From the NCBI GenBank assembly GCA_947471745.1, contig CANJKZ010000724.1:4259501-4323500 (forward strand): a DNA stretch of 64,000 nt, read 5' to 3'. Origin of the DNA: Closterium sp. Naga37s-1 (Eukaryota; Streptophyta; Zygnematophyceae; Desmidiales; Closteriaceae). How positions within the stretch are numbered: the stretch's first letter is position 1; each line of letters opens with the position of its first letter. The notes under the pieces are model-generated. The model had not been told where the DNA came from and ran no database searches. It saw only the letters and a program-made list of their open reading frames with translations. The position numbers and the translations under genes were made by a program. Below are positions 11,334-22,900 of this stretch, in pieces.

Positions 11334-12080
11334 TGGTTCCGGAGCAGGTTCCCTAGTGGGCACGTTTTTTTTAGGGCCCACCACGATAAATTTTTTTCCT
11401 GCCCTGCCCGAAGCGCGCCTCGCGCCTGCCTCACCTGCGCCGTCGCGCGCCCCGCCCTACTGCCGCCCGTAGCGGCCCTGCCCTCCCGGCCCGTCGCGAC
11501 CCTGCCCTAACGACCCGTCGCGGCCCTGACCTAGCCATTCGTCGCGGCCCTGCCCTGTCGCCGCCCGTCGCGGCCCTGCCCTGTCGCCGCCCGTCGCGGC
11601 CTGACCCAGCCGCCCGTCGCGGCCTGACCCAGCCGCTCGTCGCGGCCCTGCCTTGCCGCCACCCGTCGCGGCCCTGCCCTCAGACGCTCGTTGCGGCCCT
11701 GCTCTACCGCCGCCCCGTCGCGGCCCTGTCCTGCAGCCGCCCTGTCGCGGCCCTACCCTGCTACCGCCCCGTCGCAGCCCTACTCTACCGCCGCCTCGTC
11801 GCGGCCCTGCCCTGTTGCTACCCCGTTGCGGCCCTGCTCTGCCGCCTCGTCGCGGCCCTGCCCTAACCGCCAGTCACGGCCCTGCACTACACCCGCCTCT
11901 GGTAAGCGCCCGCCCTGCCAAGAGCGCCGCTGCGCCCGCCTGCCGCGCCGCGCCGCCCAGCCGAGCCGCGTCGCCCTGCCGAGCCGCGCCACTCTGCCGA
12001 GCCGCGCCGCCCTACCGAGCCGCGCCGCTCTGCCGAGCCGCACCGCCCTGCCCTACTGCTACTGCTGCTGCTAGTGCTGC

Positions 12081-15000
12081 CATGGCTAGCCCTACTATTC
12101 TTTCGTTCGATGCTGAGGGTCGTGCGGTCGATTTCGAAGCTTGGGTAGATGACCTGCAGCTCTATCTACAGTGCGACTCTAGGGACGGAGTCTCGCTTTT
12201 CGATCACACGTCCGGTGCCTCTGTTGCACCTGCTGCCGATGCTGACAGTACGGTTCGCTCGCAGTGGACTACTCGTGACGCTGTTGCTCGCCTTGCTGTT
12301 CGTAGTCACCTACCGTCTGCTGAACGCGCGCACTTTGGCCAGTACAAGACTGCTAAGTCTCTGTATGATGCTGTTGTCGCATGCTACTCCTCCCCTGCCT
12401 CTACTGCCCTCAGCCGCCTCATGCTACCATACTTGTTCTCTGACCTGGCCACAGTCGCTGACCTCATCACTCACCTCCACACTAGCCACACCCGCTACAG
12501 CGCTGCGCTTCCCTCCGAGTTTCGCGCCAAGAACACCCCCCCCTCCCCCCATGTACATCACCCTCTTCTACCTTGTCACCCGTCTCACTGACTCTCTTCG
12601 CTCAGACAGGGACCACATTCTCTCCCTTTTCCCCACTAAGATCACTGTCGACCTGCTCGAGGAGCTCCTCACTGCAGCTGAGACTAGCATAGTCGCTGTA
12701 GGAGCTTGTCGCGGTGACCCTCGCACCCCTTTCTTTGAGGGGTGTTCCCCTGTTCCCCTTTTGCCCTATGTTGCTTCTGCTGCTGCTGTCGACCTCGTTG
12801 GCACCGAGGAGGTCGGAGCTGCGTATGCTCCTAGTGGGAGGCGCCGCAGCAGCAAAGGCAAGGGGGGCAAGGGTGCTGGAGGGGACGGCGGGGGCGGCGG
12901 TGGTGGCGGGGGAGGAGGCGGAGGGGGTGGGGGTGAAGGTGGGGGTGGTGGCGGTAGTGGGGGCGTCGGTGGCGGCGGTGGAGGTGGGGGCGGCAGCGGC
13001 AGCGGCAGTGGGGGTGGCGGCGGCGGTAGTGCTGGTCGAGGTGGAGCCACGCAGCGTGGAGGCTTTGGCTGTAGCCAGCGCCAGCAGCAGCCGCGTTCCC
13101 GTAAGGCCCCGTCGCCCCAGCAGCTTCGTGAGTGGTGCGCTGGGCGTGGGAGTTCTGGGGGTGCTGGTCCCTGCGCTTACGTTCTCCGCATCGGCGAGCG
13201 CCGTGGGGAGACGTGCGGGCTGCCACACGCGACGCAGCGCTGTTTCGGTCGCCTGTCTAACGCCTGGCGTGCACAGTTTCCTGACGCCACTGAGCTCCCT
13301 CGCTGGGCTGATCTGCTTAAGTCTGGTGTTGCTATCTTTGATCTTGATTACGATGCTATCCTTGCTGCTGTGACTATTAGTGCTGAGGGTGACTGATACC
13401 TGTGTGTGCCGCCTGACCCAGGTATAGAGGCTGCTGCTCTAGGTGCTAGTGAGTTTGCTGCTCCAGGTACTAGTGAGTCTGCTCTCTCAGGTACTGCGCC
13501 TGCTGAGGCCTTGCACACCTTCACGCTTGACTCTGGTGCGTCCAGCTCCTTCTTTCGCGACAGCACCACACTCACGCCGCTCAGTCGGCCGATTGCTGTC
13601 TCCCTGGCAGACCCCTCTGGGGGCCCAGTCCTTGCGCACTCCTCTACGGTTCTGCCGTGTCCGGCGGTCCCGTCTAGCTCACTGTCGGGTCTTCACCTCC
13701 CCTCGTTGTCTACGAACTTGGTGAGTGGAGCTGACCTCCAGGACATGTGGGTTGACCAGTTCACTCCTGGAGGTCAGCGGGTGACCCACTGTACGTGTAC
13801 TCGGACGGGTCGCCACCTGGCCACGTTCACCCGTCGTCCTGGGTCGAGCCTGTACACGTTGACTATTGAGTCTCCTCCAGTTGCTGCGTCTATTCAGGTA
13901 GCCGCGTTTGGTCAGGTGTTTGCTGCCGCGTCCAGGTCTGGTCCGGAGTCTGCCCCCTGCTCGTGTCGTCTCCTGTCACACCAGACTCTCCTTTGGCACC
14001 ACCGCCTTGGTCACCCCTCCCTGCCTCGTCTCCGAGGTATGGCCTCCCGTGTCCTTGTCACTGGTCTCCCCCGGTCTCTCCCTCCCCTCCCCCTGGGGCC
14101 TGCCCCTACCTGCGTTCCTTGCGTCGAGGGACGGCAGCGCGCCGCTCCTCACTCCTCCGAGTTCCCTCCGACGGAGGCTCCCCTGCAGACTCTCCACATG
14201 GACGTGTGGGGCCTAGCGCGCGTCCATGGACAGGGTCACGAGCGTTACTTTCAGCTGGTCGTTGGCGACTACTCGCATTACACCACAGTCTTCCCCTTGC
14301 GCCGCAAGGGTGAGGTCACTGAGGTGCTAATCACGTGGATCCGCGCTGCCCGTCGCCAGCTCAGCGAGAGTTTCGGCTCGGACTTTCCTGTTCTGCGTCT
14401 GCACTCCAACAGATGTGGAGAGTTTTCCTCCGACCTTTTGCGAGCCTTCTGTCGTGCGGAGGGCATCCGCTAGACGTTCACGCTTCCGGCCTCCCCACAG
14501 AAAAATGGGATTGCTGAGCGTCGCATTGGCATGGTCATGGACGTCGCGCGTACGTCCATGATCCATGCGGCTGCTCCCCATTTTCTGTGGCCGTTCTCGG
14601 TTCAGTACGCTGCGCATCAGCTCAACCTCCAGCCTCGTGTATCCATGCCGGAGACCACACGTGCTCTGCGGTGGACAGGGAAGGTTGGCGATGCGTCTGC
14701 GTTCCATGTCTGGGGATCTCGGGCTTTTGTCCGCGATTCTTCCGCGGACAAGCTGTCCTCTCGTGCTGTTCCCTACGTCTTCCTTGGCTTCCCCCCTGAC
14801 GCGCCTGGTTGGCAGTTTTACCACCCCACCTCGCGCCGTGTTCTGTCCTTTCGGGACATCACGTTTGACGAGTGGGTTCCTTACTACTGTCTCTTCCCCT
14901 ACCGCACTGCCTCTCTCCCACCCCCGCCGCTCTTCCTCGCACCAGGTCCTCCTCCGGTAGACCCCCTCCCCCCTCAAAATCTTGCCCCCTCAGGTGTGTC

Positions 15001-17790
15001 CTAGGTAGACCCTGTCGAGCCTGTTGAGGTAGCTGTCGAGCCTGTCGAGGTAGCTGTCGACTCTGGTGCTGCTAGGGGTGCTAAGCCTGCGGGTGCGTGG
15101 CCTGGGGGTGCTGAGCCTGAGTGTGCGGAGCCTGGGGGTGCTGAGCCTGGGGTTGCTGAGTCTGAGGGTGCGGAGTCTGGGGGTGCTGAGCCTTGGGTTG
15201 CTGAGTCTGAGGGTGCGGAGCCTGGGGGTGCTGAGCCTGAGCGTGCGGAGCCTGGGGGTGCTGAGCCTGAGCGTGCTGAGCCTGGAGGTACTTTGTCTTT
15301 TGGAGGTCCTACGGGTGTCTTGTCACGGCGGGAGCCACTCTCTCCACCGTAGCTGCGCGAGTGGTTTGCTCGGCGCTGGAGTCGTGCTGCTGGAGCTGGG
15401 GGGCCTACCGTTAGCGCAGCTGCTGGAGCTGGAGGTACTGCTGCTGGAGCTGGAGGTACTGCTGCTACTGGAGCCGCTTGTCCAAGAGGTGCTCGTACTG
15501 GAGGTACTGGAGCTGCTAGGGCTGGTGGTGCTGCAGGATTTGGAGCTGGAGGCGCTGGAGCTGTTACTGCTGGAGGTGCTGCTGGAGCTGGAGCTACAGG
15601 AGGTGCTGGAGCTGGTGGTGCTGCAAAAGTTGGAGCTGGATACCCTGGAGCTGGGGGTACAGGTGCTGTCTCTACTGGTTATAGAGGTGCTGCGGGTCGC
15701 GGCCGTACTTCGTTCCACTCCTTCAGCAGGTTCTTGGTCTACCGCCTTCTACTGGTCCTACTCCTCCCTTACTGTGTCGACCACCTGACCAGTCGCAGTC
15801 GTAGTTACAGCCAGCCTCCCCACTGCCTGGACCAGCCTGCCTCCCCACTGCCTGGTAGTCGCGTTCCGCGTCCGCGTCCTCCTCCTATCCCCGGCACGCA
15901 CCAGATGGCACTTCGTCCTTCCTCTGTTCCACTGCGTGTCCCTCTGCCGTCTCCTCCTGCGTCCTCCCTTCCTATCGGTCCGGACCCGGAGTCTGACTCC
16001 CTTCATGCTGCTAGTCCTACTGTCACGCGTCTCCTGGCCACTGTTGTCACTGACCCTTCGTTTGCATCTACTGCTGCGTCTGCTCTTGTTGCTGAGCTTG
16101 TTGACTTTGCTGCCGCCTGTCGTCTCGACTACGCTGCTAGTCTGTTTGTCCTCCGTCCGTCGAGGGTGAGTGTGCTCTTAGCACGGACGTCCTTGAGGAT
16201 AGGCAAGAGGACTTTGAGTGCGTTGCAGCAGCTGTACCTCATCTCGTGGCCATGCTGATTGCACCTGAGGGAGGCCCGGATGCACCAGACATCCCGACCC
16301 CGCGCTCTTACGCAGAGGCGATAGAGGGTCCCTACTCCTCTCAGTGACAGCCAGCAATGGACGCAGAGATGGCATCCTAGAAGTCCACAGGCACTTACGT
16401 CGACGAGATTCCCCCTCCTGGGGCGAACATTGTCAGTGGCATGTGGATTTCCAGGGTGAAGCGGCCGCCGGGTTCTCCGCCTGTCTTCAAGGCACGTTAC
16501 GTTGCACTAGGCTTCAGTCACCAACAGGGAGTTGACTTCTTCCAGACCTTTTCTCCGACCCTGAAGATGACCACTCTTTGGGTTCTGCTGCACGTCGCCG
16601 CTCAGCGTGACTACGAGCTTCACTCTCTTGACTTCAACACTGCTTTCCTACAAGGCAGCCTGCACGAGGAGATCTGGCTGCGCCGCCCACCTGGCTTCAC
16701 TGGGTCGTTTCCTGCAGGTACCCAGTGGAGCCTCCGGCGGCCATTCTACGATCTCCGCCAAGCGCCTCACGAGTGGCACGACACACTGAGGACGACTCTT
16801 GCGGCTCTTGGGTTTGCTCCTTCTGCTGACCCGTCGCTGTTTCTACGCACCGACACTTTGCTGCCGCCGTTCTACATCCTCGTGTACGTCAACGACTTGG
16901 TCTTTGCCACTGCTGGACTGGCCCTAGTGAAGTCGGAGCTGCAGAAGAGACACAGGTGCACAGACCTGGGTGAGCTGCGCAGCTATCTTGGCTTGCAGAT
17001 CACCCGGGACAAAGCACGGCGCACCACTACCTTGACTCAGTCACACATGGTGCAGCAGGTCCTTCAGCGCTTCGACTTCCAGTACTCCTCGCCACAGTCC
17101 ACTCCTCTGCCTACCGGTCACTCGCTCTCAGCTCTGCCTTCGGATGAGTCCGTAGAGCCGAGTGGCCCGTATCCAGAGCTTGTGGGCTGCCTCATGTACC
17201 TGATGACCTGCACTCGACCTGACCTTGCTTACCCACTTAGCATCATGGCACGCTACGTTGCACCCGGGAGACACCGACCAGAGCACTGGAAGGCCGCTAA
17301 GAGGGTGATGCGCTACTTGTGCAGTACGTCGGGCATGGGGCTCGTGCTTGGAGGACGGGCTCGAGTTGTCCTCACTGGTCACGCAGACGCGTCTTGGGTT
17401 GACGACTTGGCTGCGCAGCAGTCGTCACAGGGTTACACCTTTAGCCTTGGCTCTGGTTCTGTTTCGTGGCGGTCTACCCGCTCGTCTTCTGTTCTCAGCT
17501 CTACGCAGGGGCCATGGCTGCACAGGAGTTACGCTGGCTCACCTACTTGCTGACCCACTTGGGAGAGCGGCCTCGTTCTCCTTCAGTTCTGTACGTCGAC
17601 AACAAGGCCATGATTGCCTTGTGTTAAAACCACAGACAAGAGCACAGAACGAAGCGCATCGCTCTGCGCTACTTCCTTGCTCGAGAGTTGCAGCAGCGTG
17701 GTCAGCTTCGTCTTGTTTACGTGGCCTCTTAGGCCAACACTGCTGATATCTTCACCAAGGCACTTCACCCTTGTGATCATTAACGTTTTT
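12081..17790 (+). pseudogene. Copia A gag-pol region, broken
   Basis: The remains of a Copia polyprotein start at MASPTILSFDAEG. Recognisable parts in order are a gag core, a glycine-rich tract (about 12.88-13.05 kb), the protease motif LDSGASSSFFR, the pre-integrase motif LLWHHRLGHPSLPRL, integrase with LHMDVWG, a linker of short degenerate repeats, and RT and RNase H. It is a fossil with many breaks and its parts are clearly homologous to Copia E at 55.8-61.7 kb. Confidence 0.8.
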
Positions 17791-18057
17791 GTACTGTTCT
17801 AGGCCTTGTGCCTACTTGGCCTCACTTGCTCACTTCTTGATTTTGCTTGTACTGTGATCTATATACTTATACCTGCATGCTTACACTTGCTAGGTTGTGA
17901 TCACTGTACTGCTTGTTCTTTTTTACATATAATTCTGCATGTGAACTGGCCTTGTGGCCATTTGCTTGTGCTCGGACTGCGTGGTGACGTTGTAATCCAC
18001 CATGAGCTTGACCTTGCCATGTTCTCTTGCTTGTCCCCCACTTTGCGTGTGCGGGTG

Positions 18058-18190
18058 TGTCAGAACTACGCATTTATATGCTCTAGGCTGTAGTGGGGCA
18101 CTCCTTATGGGGTACAGCCCAATTAGGTTTTGCATATACAAACGCTGTACTGCTGTCATTCTATTCATTCTTGATTCCTACTTTCTGACA
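18058..18190 (+). repeat. Copia A 3' LTR
   Basis: The 133-bp LTR runs from TGTCAGAACTACGC to TTTCTGACA and is followed by the target repeat TAGTA. Confidence 0.9.
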
Positions 18191-18340
18191 TAGTAGCCAT
18201 GGCTAGGGTTTAGGTTTTACAAAGGAGAAAAGATAACAGAAGAAGAGAGGCTGCACTAGCAGCAGATAGGATACATATTTGGGCTGTACTCACTATAGAG
18301 TACCCCATTGCAGACTAGACAATTATAGCATTCTGACACA
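18191..18340 (-). repeat. Right piece of LTR-C interrupted by Copia A
   Basis: This stretch matches 9,137-9,298 and 1,155-1,304. It is the larger part of the LTR that Copia A jumped into. Confidence 0.6.
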
Positions 18341-19109
18341 CCCCCATAGGCAAAGTGGGGTATGATCAGCACAGCAAGCAGTCGCATGCTAGAGGCAGTC
18401 ACAGAGGGCAAGTGAGGAGGAGGAAGGACTGTGAGAGGAGTGGAGATAGGAGGCGATGGGTGAAGCCGCTGGCACACGGGCAACAAGAGCGGCGCGCAAG
18501 GTGGCTACCAGAGCAAGGGCTTCGGACTACAAGAGTAACTGGCTCCGCGGCTAAGACGAGCGGCAGGAGCAACGGAACCACGGGCGACTGGCGCAGCAGG
18601 CTCGCTGGGCTACCGGAGCAAGGGCCCCGGACTACTGGCGCTGCTGACGTCACGACGGCTACCTCCGCTCAACCTCCCCCAACTGTCCCACACCCCTTTC
18701 ACACACCCCTTGCTTCACCCCTAGCTCCACTCCCACGACACCCCCCTAGCGCCACTCCCTCGGCTCCCACACACCCACCCCCCTCAGCGGCAATTGCAGT
18801 AGTGGGAGAGAGAGGAGGAGGAGCAAGGGACGACTCACATACCCGCCACCCCCATACCCGCCACCCCCATACCCTCCACCCTACGGCTGCACGCGCAGCA
18901 GGGAGAGGAAGGAGAAGGGGGGGCCGGGGGGGGGGAGGAGAAGTTGCCCCGTGGCGCACGAGGGCAAGGGACGGCGCGCGGGTCCACGGGGCAGCGCGCG
19001 CGGGTCCCCTGGGGCGACGCGCGGGTCGACGGGGGCAGCGCGCGGGTCGACGGGGCAGCGCGCGCGGGTTCCCTGGGGCGACGCGCGGGTCGACAGGGGC
19101 AGCGCGCAG
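18341..19109. other. GC-rich duplicated flank, copy 2, no gene
   Basis: The stretch is nearly identical to 1,305-2,061. The G-rich run is shorter than in copy 1, and the GCGCGGGTCGACGGGG minisatellite continues about 26 bp further (19,084-19,109) than in copy 1, where Copia B begins. No coding sequence is supported. Confidence 0.6.
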
Positions 19110-19495
19110 GTGAGGTCTAGAAGTTCGCATTGGACACGCCGTAGAGGTTGAATCTTGGCAGAAAACGGTGAGATTTGCAAATGCAGGCACGTGTCTCGCA
19201 CAGGACCTAGGCTTTCAGCACGAAACCCTCGAATGTGTAGTCGTGCCTTCACCAAACTGGTGGACCAGATACAGCCTGTACGACACGCAGCATTCTTGCA
19301 CAACGCCCTCGAGCTTTCGATACGAGTTGATTTGTTCGCGTTCTAATTTATAGCAGCCTTTGGAGTCGCAAAGCAACATTCGTATGACACGCCTAGGGTT
19401 GCAAGCAGCAAGCAGTACTTACTAGTACCTTAGATTCAGCAATAACTGCCTAGCATCCTGCCTGCGATGTTTCGGGATCTGTCTGAGTCGTATTG
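19110..19495. repeat. Duplicated non-coding block (copy 2)
   Basis: This is the partner of 9,441-9,832, with very few differences. No gene is seen in it. Confidence 0.8.
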
Positions 19496-19947
19496 TCAAC
19501 GTGGCAGCCCGCTTGGATACGACATTGCGACTCACGGAGGGGGCGCGCTTGCGCGGCGCTGACGCCAGTGGCGCTGACCAACATGAGCGCGGAGTGAACG
19601 TGAGCGTTGGCGGGGGAATGGGGCCGTCGAGGGACCGAAGGGGAGAAGAAGTTGATCGTGCCGTGTGTACTACCTGGTTGGAAATATCGCCTCTGCAGGG
19701 TGTTTTTAGCCTCTGCACTTGAGTGTATTCACATGCCTGTTGAATCCGGCTCTTGTGGTGTGTCGTTGTCCTAGACCCGATCAAGAGCCACGGCTTGTGT
19801 GCGTTGTGTGAAGCTGTTTTTTCAAAAGACAGAGCCATAGAGGAATATGACTCACAGTCAAAGTAAGGTCTAGGAGTTGACCCAGAGGAGACGAACCTTG
19901 TAGCGAATGCTTCTACCTACCCCCGGCGATCCACCGTCCATCCCATC
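19496..19947 (+). other. Upstream region of host gene 1
   Basis: This sequence lies between the transposon cluster and the first host start codon. It should hold the promoter and 5' UTR of gene 1, but no clear TATA box or other element can be named. Nothing coding is recognised. Confidence 0.4.
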
Positions 19948-22900
19948 ATGCAGCAAAGCATGTGGCGACACGAGGTCGCCATGCCAAGACACGCTCATAT
20001 CGTACTGCTGCTGGCGCTGCTGTGCATTTGTAGGGAGGCGTCTGCGCAGTTAATCCAGCCTTCTCAGGGTGCGTGCGTACATTGCTTTGTCGAGCCCAAC
20101 TTGCCAGGCTTTCCTGGACACGAATATAAAACATCTATGCTTGTTCATTAGGTTCTTATCTCGCTTTCTTTCCCCCTCTCTCGCTTTCCCTGCTTTGCAG
20201 CGTCCCACCATTTTTCCCCCGTCCGTCCAACCCGTACCCCCCTCAAAGTGGACATAGACTCGTCCTGCGTTCTGGTCTGGAGGCTAGCGCCCAGACGGTA
20301 CCATCTGAATGCTAGACTGTACCACGCTGGATACATGCTAGGCCGGGCAGTGGAATTATTGTTTAGGTTCGGGAAAAAGGAAGCAATCCGGGAGGGGGGG
20401 GAGGGGGCGGTGCGGTGGTTGGCAGCAAGCTACCCTGAGTTGGATAAATCCAGCCAAAATCGTGAACCAAAATTTCCCGCTATCTCAACGCGTGGACGCG
20501 TCCAGCGTCTGATGCTTGAAGCGCCATAAACCGTCCACAAGTAGGCATGAGCATGCGACTCCTGACCCGACTCGACTTTATGCCTGGTCTGGTCGGGTCA
20601 GCAAAGCAGGGCCGTTCGGGCCGGGATTACGCAGCCGTGTCTGGAGAATTCACCTAGCAGACCATCAATGAGTGCATTACATGCATCGAACCTGGACGCC
20701 AAGCAAAGCTTGTGAATTGAGTCGAGTCAGGGGTCGTGCTCATCCGTAGTATAGTAACCATGCCTAGCGTAGAAGGCCACCTGCCACCGCTGCCACCGCT
20801 TGTTTGGCACACATTTGCTACCTCTTGGTTTTCTTGCCTTCAGATGGTATATTCCTCCCATTTCCTGCATGTCACACTCTTCTCTGCCGCACTGTTCTAA
20901 TCATTTTGATGTAATAATTTCAGAAGGAGTGCTGATGGAAATAGTAGACGAGTGGGGCATGTTTGGTAGTGCTGTCTCGTGGCTCTACAACAACGACTGT
21001 CAAGCGATGAGGGGCATCGCCTGCACCTCCAACGGCTTTGTCACATCTGTGTAATCCACTCTCGTACACAGCAGCAGCGCATTGTTTGTGTCGTGGCGCC
21101 AGGCAGATCATGTGCAAAAGCGCTGAAGTGGACACAGCTGGTTTTTGTGCAGAAAACCATGAGATACAATCGTGATTTGCTAAAAGCATGCAGTGCTTGT
21201 ATGGATGCACATTTGTTGCCCAGTGCGACCATTCTGAGGGATGCTATTTCCTGTCACCCATGTCCATGTGTTTGTTTTCCTCGTGCCTTGTTATCGCTTC
21301 CACCTGCCAGCATCCTCATCTCGTCTTCCTTTGTGCTTTCAACCCAATCCGCCGCTGCCTCATTGTCTCCCATGCTGTCTCATGACCCCAGAAAGGTGGT
21401 TGACCAGGCTATTACAAAGCCTATCCCCAACGCCATTAGTGGCCTCTCCTATCTTCGATCACTGTGAGACAATCGTCTGTTCTTCAAACAGGATTTATTT
21501 TCTCATACAAGAGCATCACTCTTTGCTCCAGCCAGACCGCCTTTATTCCCCTTCATGCCCGGATTGTCAACCTTCTTTCTCTTGCTGTCTCATGCATCCA
21601 CTTTGTGGCAATCGTAACGAGTGGCTTTGTGACCATATTGCCATACTGTGCCCATCCTCGACAGTGCCTTTTGCTGTGCTTCTGCAGCTGCCCGTACGTG
21701 TGTGTGAGAACTGAGCTTAGAATCGATACATTAGTAATGAGCTTGAAGCTCCTTAAGTACATCCAGAATGAGCCAGGTATGGATGAGGAGGGAATCGGGA
21801 GCAATCCCATAGAGATTGGGGGTAATCCCAAGGCAATCTCCAATCGGTGCGTTGGACATTGCTTGGAGATCACGTTTGGGTTTGGTTGGGATGTGGTTGT
21901 ACACCCATCCAAACACAAAGTGCAAACTACACTAAACTAGGATATAAAAAGTACATATACAAAAGGTGAGATTGAGGGCTAACATTAACAGTGTGTTCGT
22001 TTGCTTTTGACTCTCTGCCAATCCCGTTGCAGCACTCTCGTTAACTGCCAGGTGTCTGGCTCGCTGCCATCCGCCCTCTTCACTCTGCGGCAACTCACCA
22101 GGCTGTGAGTCCCACCCACTCTTCCTGAATGGACGAGTCCACTGATCTGAGCCTAGCCGGCTCCGTTCGAGCCGCAACGAGCCAGCCGATAGATGAGCCA
22201 AGCTGCCAGCTGACCCGGCACATGGCCGTTTGCCGGAGGCGAGCCACGACAAGCTGGTCTCGGCTCATCAACAAGCCAGTATCGTTCGTCGCTGTCGGCC
22301 AAATCTGTGCGGATTCGGCGATTGGCGGCCAGCCAAATCTGGGTGGACCCGGTGATTCACCGACGCACAGATCTGGGAGGGGCTACGTGTCGAGCCAACC
22401 TTCAGCTTGTGGACGAGCAGCTTGTGGGCTGCTGGCTTTGCGTTGATGAGCTGACGAGCCCGCTTGACTTGAATTGAGCGAGCCAGTGGAGTAAAATCGC
22501 TGGCTCGACTTGTCGACGTGGTTGCCAGTCTGACGAGCCGAGCCGCCTTTGGCTCAGACTGTTGCTCATGCCTGGTCCGCAAAGGCAAGGGCTCTGCAGA
22601 GTTTCTATGGCAAGCATTGTGTTTTTGAGGCTTTTTGCAAAGGCACAAACTGCTACAGAACCATTAGCATACCGATAATGCAACAGATCTAGATGTCGCA
22701 GTTGGTATGCAATTGCCTTGAAATTGTTGTCGTGCGTCCACTGAGTCTATTCTGCGAGTGACCATTCGCATCTACCTTTCCAGCTCCCCTGTCTGTCAGT
22801 GTGCTCACATATCTGAATGCTCATGATAGCACGGGGTCAAATGGTTGTGTGTGTGTGTGTAGTGACGAATCATGTGTGCTCGGTGCAATAGGGATCTGAA

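Larger units (their letters stand above)
11201..18190 (+). mobile_element. Copia A, LTR retrotransposon, plus strand
   Basis: This Ty1/Copia element of 6,990 bp has 133-bp LTRs (TGTCAG...TTGACA/CTGACA) and a five-base target repeat TAGTA at 11,196-11,200 and 18,191-18,195. The leader (about 11,334-12,080) is very GC-rich and built of imperfect GTCGCGGCCCTGCC repeats. Gag lies around 12.1-13.4 kb, with a glycine-rich end; protease and integrase around 13.5-15.0 kb; a repeat-rich linker around 15.05-15.7 kb; RT and RNase H around 16.4-17.8 kb. The LTRs differ at about six sites. The coding part is broken, with many breaks (roughly ten), so this is a dead copy of moderate age. Confidence 0.9.

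Noticed and set aside
12602-13228. Thr/Ala-rich and Pro-rich minus-strand frames opposite the glycine tract
   Set aside because: They are shadows of the gag glycine repeat of Copia A. The same applies at 56,303-56,823.
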